Positions 23,428 through 23,992 of a stretch of 23,992 bases of DNA are shown piece after piece. Positions within the stretch are counted from its first letter, which is position 1. The number at the start of each line of letters is the position of its first letter. This DNA comes from an uncultured Prevotellaceae bacterium (GTDB lineage: Bacteria; Bacteroidota; Bacteroidia; Bacteroidales; Bacteroidaceae): positions 1-23,992 of the forward strand of contig UQST01000039.1 in the NCBI GenBank assembly GCA_900543815.1, read 5' to 3'. The notes beneath the pieces were generated by a model. It was not told where the DNA came from and did not search any database. It worked only from the letters and a program-made list of their open reading frames with translations. The position numbers and the translations under genes were made by a program.

Positions 23428-23505
23428 CCTGCGCACTGTCTTTGCCGTCGCAGCGCACTGCCTTTGCCATCGCAGCGTGCTGTGCCGGGCCATGCAGTAT
23501 GATCC
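23428..23505. repeat. 22-bp tandem array of 12-bp palindromes, locus 3
   Basis: Units begin at 23428, 23450, 23472 and 23494, 22 bases apart: CCTGCGCACTGT, GCAGCGCACTGC, GCAGCGTGCTGT and a decayed GCAGTATGATCC. The spacers CTTTGCCGTC and CTTTGCCATC match each other and end like those of locus 1. Orientation is the same as locus 1. Confidence 0.75.
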
Positions 23506-23769
23506 TCTTCGCTTTCTGCCTTTTCAGCCCTGCAGAGGCAGGACGCTTTTATTTTCCTCTCGCTCCCTTCCCCTCCTGCAGGAGCCTTTTCCCCTTCTAC
23601 TTTTCGCTACTCTTGCCATCCCTCCTATTCCACATTGGTTCAAATTCGCTGTGGTTTGCATCCCGCAGGCAGGTATATTGCTCCTGTTTGGCCATGATTT
23701 TTGCATTTTCATCCCAGTAGGTTGTGTAAATCCCATGAGGAAACACCACTTTTGCCCGCAAAATCCCTA

Positions 23770-23815
23770 TTTAGGGGATGAAAAACGCCTTCTCTTGCAA
23801 GTTTTGTCCCCTAAA
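23770..23815. repeat. Inverted repeat with AT-rich ends
   Basis: TTTAGGGGATGAAAAAC (23770-23786) pairs with GTTTTGTCCCCTAAA (23801-23815), leaving a 14-base loop and a small bulge. It could be a leader or terminator hairpin of a gene beyond the right edge, or a short dispersed element. Confidence 0.65.
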
Positions 23816-23992
23816 AGTGCGTTTCAGAGCACTTCTTTCTTCTTCAAAGGCGGGTGAAGAACTCTTTTTGAGGCTTTTGATGTACGAAAAAGGGTGTTTC
23901 ATTGATGTGTTTCATTCCTATGTTACAATAAAAACAGCCCAATCGTCTTTTTTAGACATAAAGTTTTGTCAGAATAACAAAGAAACTGTCTT

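Larger units (their letters stand above)
22928..23992. other. Gene-free 1.06-kb stretch at the right edge
   Basis: No gene is supported here. The stretch contains the symmetric hairpin/palindrome element at 23091-23182, the third 22-bp palindromic array at 23428-23505 and an inverted repeat at 23770-23815. Several open frames of 100-140 codons on both strands have odd composition and run through these repeats, so they are not annotated. The last 150 bases are AT-rich and may be the upstream region of a gene outside the window. Confidence 0.6.

Noticed and set aside
22992..23470. Minus-strand open frames of 131 and 113 codons in the right-hand gene-free stretch
   Set aside because: They overlap each other in different frames, pass through the hairpin/palindrome element and the 22-bp array, and show no domain or signal sequence.

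Overview
The window looks like a chromosomal segment of a Bacteroidales bacterium, most likely Prevotellaceae-like, with fairly high G+C for that group (mid-50s percent by eye). The grounds are: promoters of the Bacteroidota type (TAnnTTTG preceded about 18-20 bases upstream by TTG) in front of several genes, no usable Shine-Dalgarno signals, an ilvD-ilvB-ilvN-acyl-ACP thioesterase-ilvC operon, a lysS-gpsA-pgi-HAD run, and Bacteroidota families such as DUF4230, DUF4738-like lipoproteins and an HU-HIG type DNA-binding protein. No tRNA, rRNA, insertion sequence, phage gene or CRISPR array was seen. The gene content is mostly housekeeping; the unusual material lies between the genes.

Layout. Positions 1-309 hold a 43-bp tandem repeat running into the 3' end of an HU-like gene (minus). 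Positions 975-6392 (minus) encode, in transcription order, an exported NlpC/P60 peptidase, an L-Ala-D/L-Glu-type dipeptide epimerase, an exported transglutaminase-like protein and a GH30 glycoside hydrolase. The first three fit breakdown and use of peptidoglycan peptides. Positions 6798-13046 (minus) are the branched-chain amino acid operon: ilvD, ilvB, ilvN, thioesterase, ilvC. IlvN carries an unusual Cys-rich N-terminus. Divergent from ilvD is an exported GH10-like (DUF187) glycosidase with a C-terminal Fn3-like domain (13278-14759). After a gene-poor stretch of about 880 bases come lysS, gpsA, pgi and a HAD phosphatase resembling the Bacteroides inorganic pyrophosphatase BT2127 (15641-20556, plus), ending in a strong hairpin terminator. 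A small lipoprotein (minus) and two overlapping DUF4230 membrane-anchored proteins (plus) follow, and the last 1 kb has no convincing gene.

The most notable non-coding signal is a family of 22-bp tandem arrays, each unit a 12-bp (near-)palindrome plus a 10-bp spacer. It occurs with strict 22-bp phase at three separate intergenic loci (around 6620, 15193 and 23428), on both strands. A second is a symmetric 92-bp element at 23091-23182: two exact inverted copies of a 25-bp hairpin placed evenly around a perfect 16-bp palindrome. Function is unknown for both. All calls rest on reading the sequence and recalled family knowledge; no database search was run.
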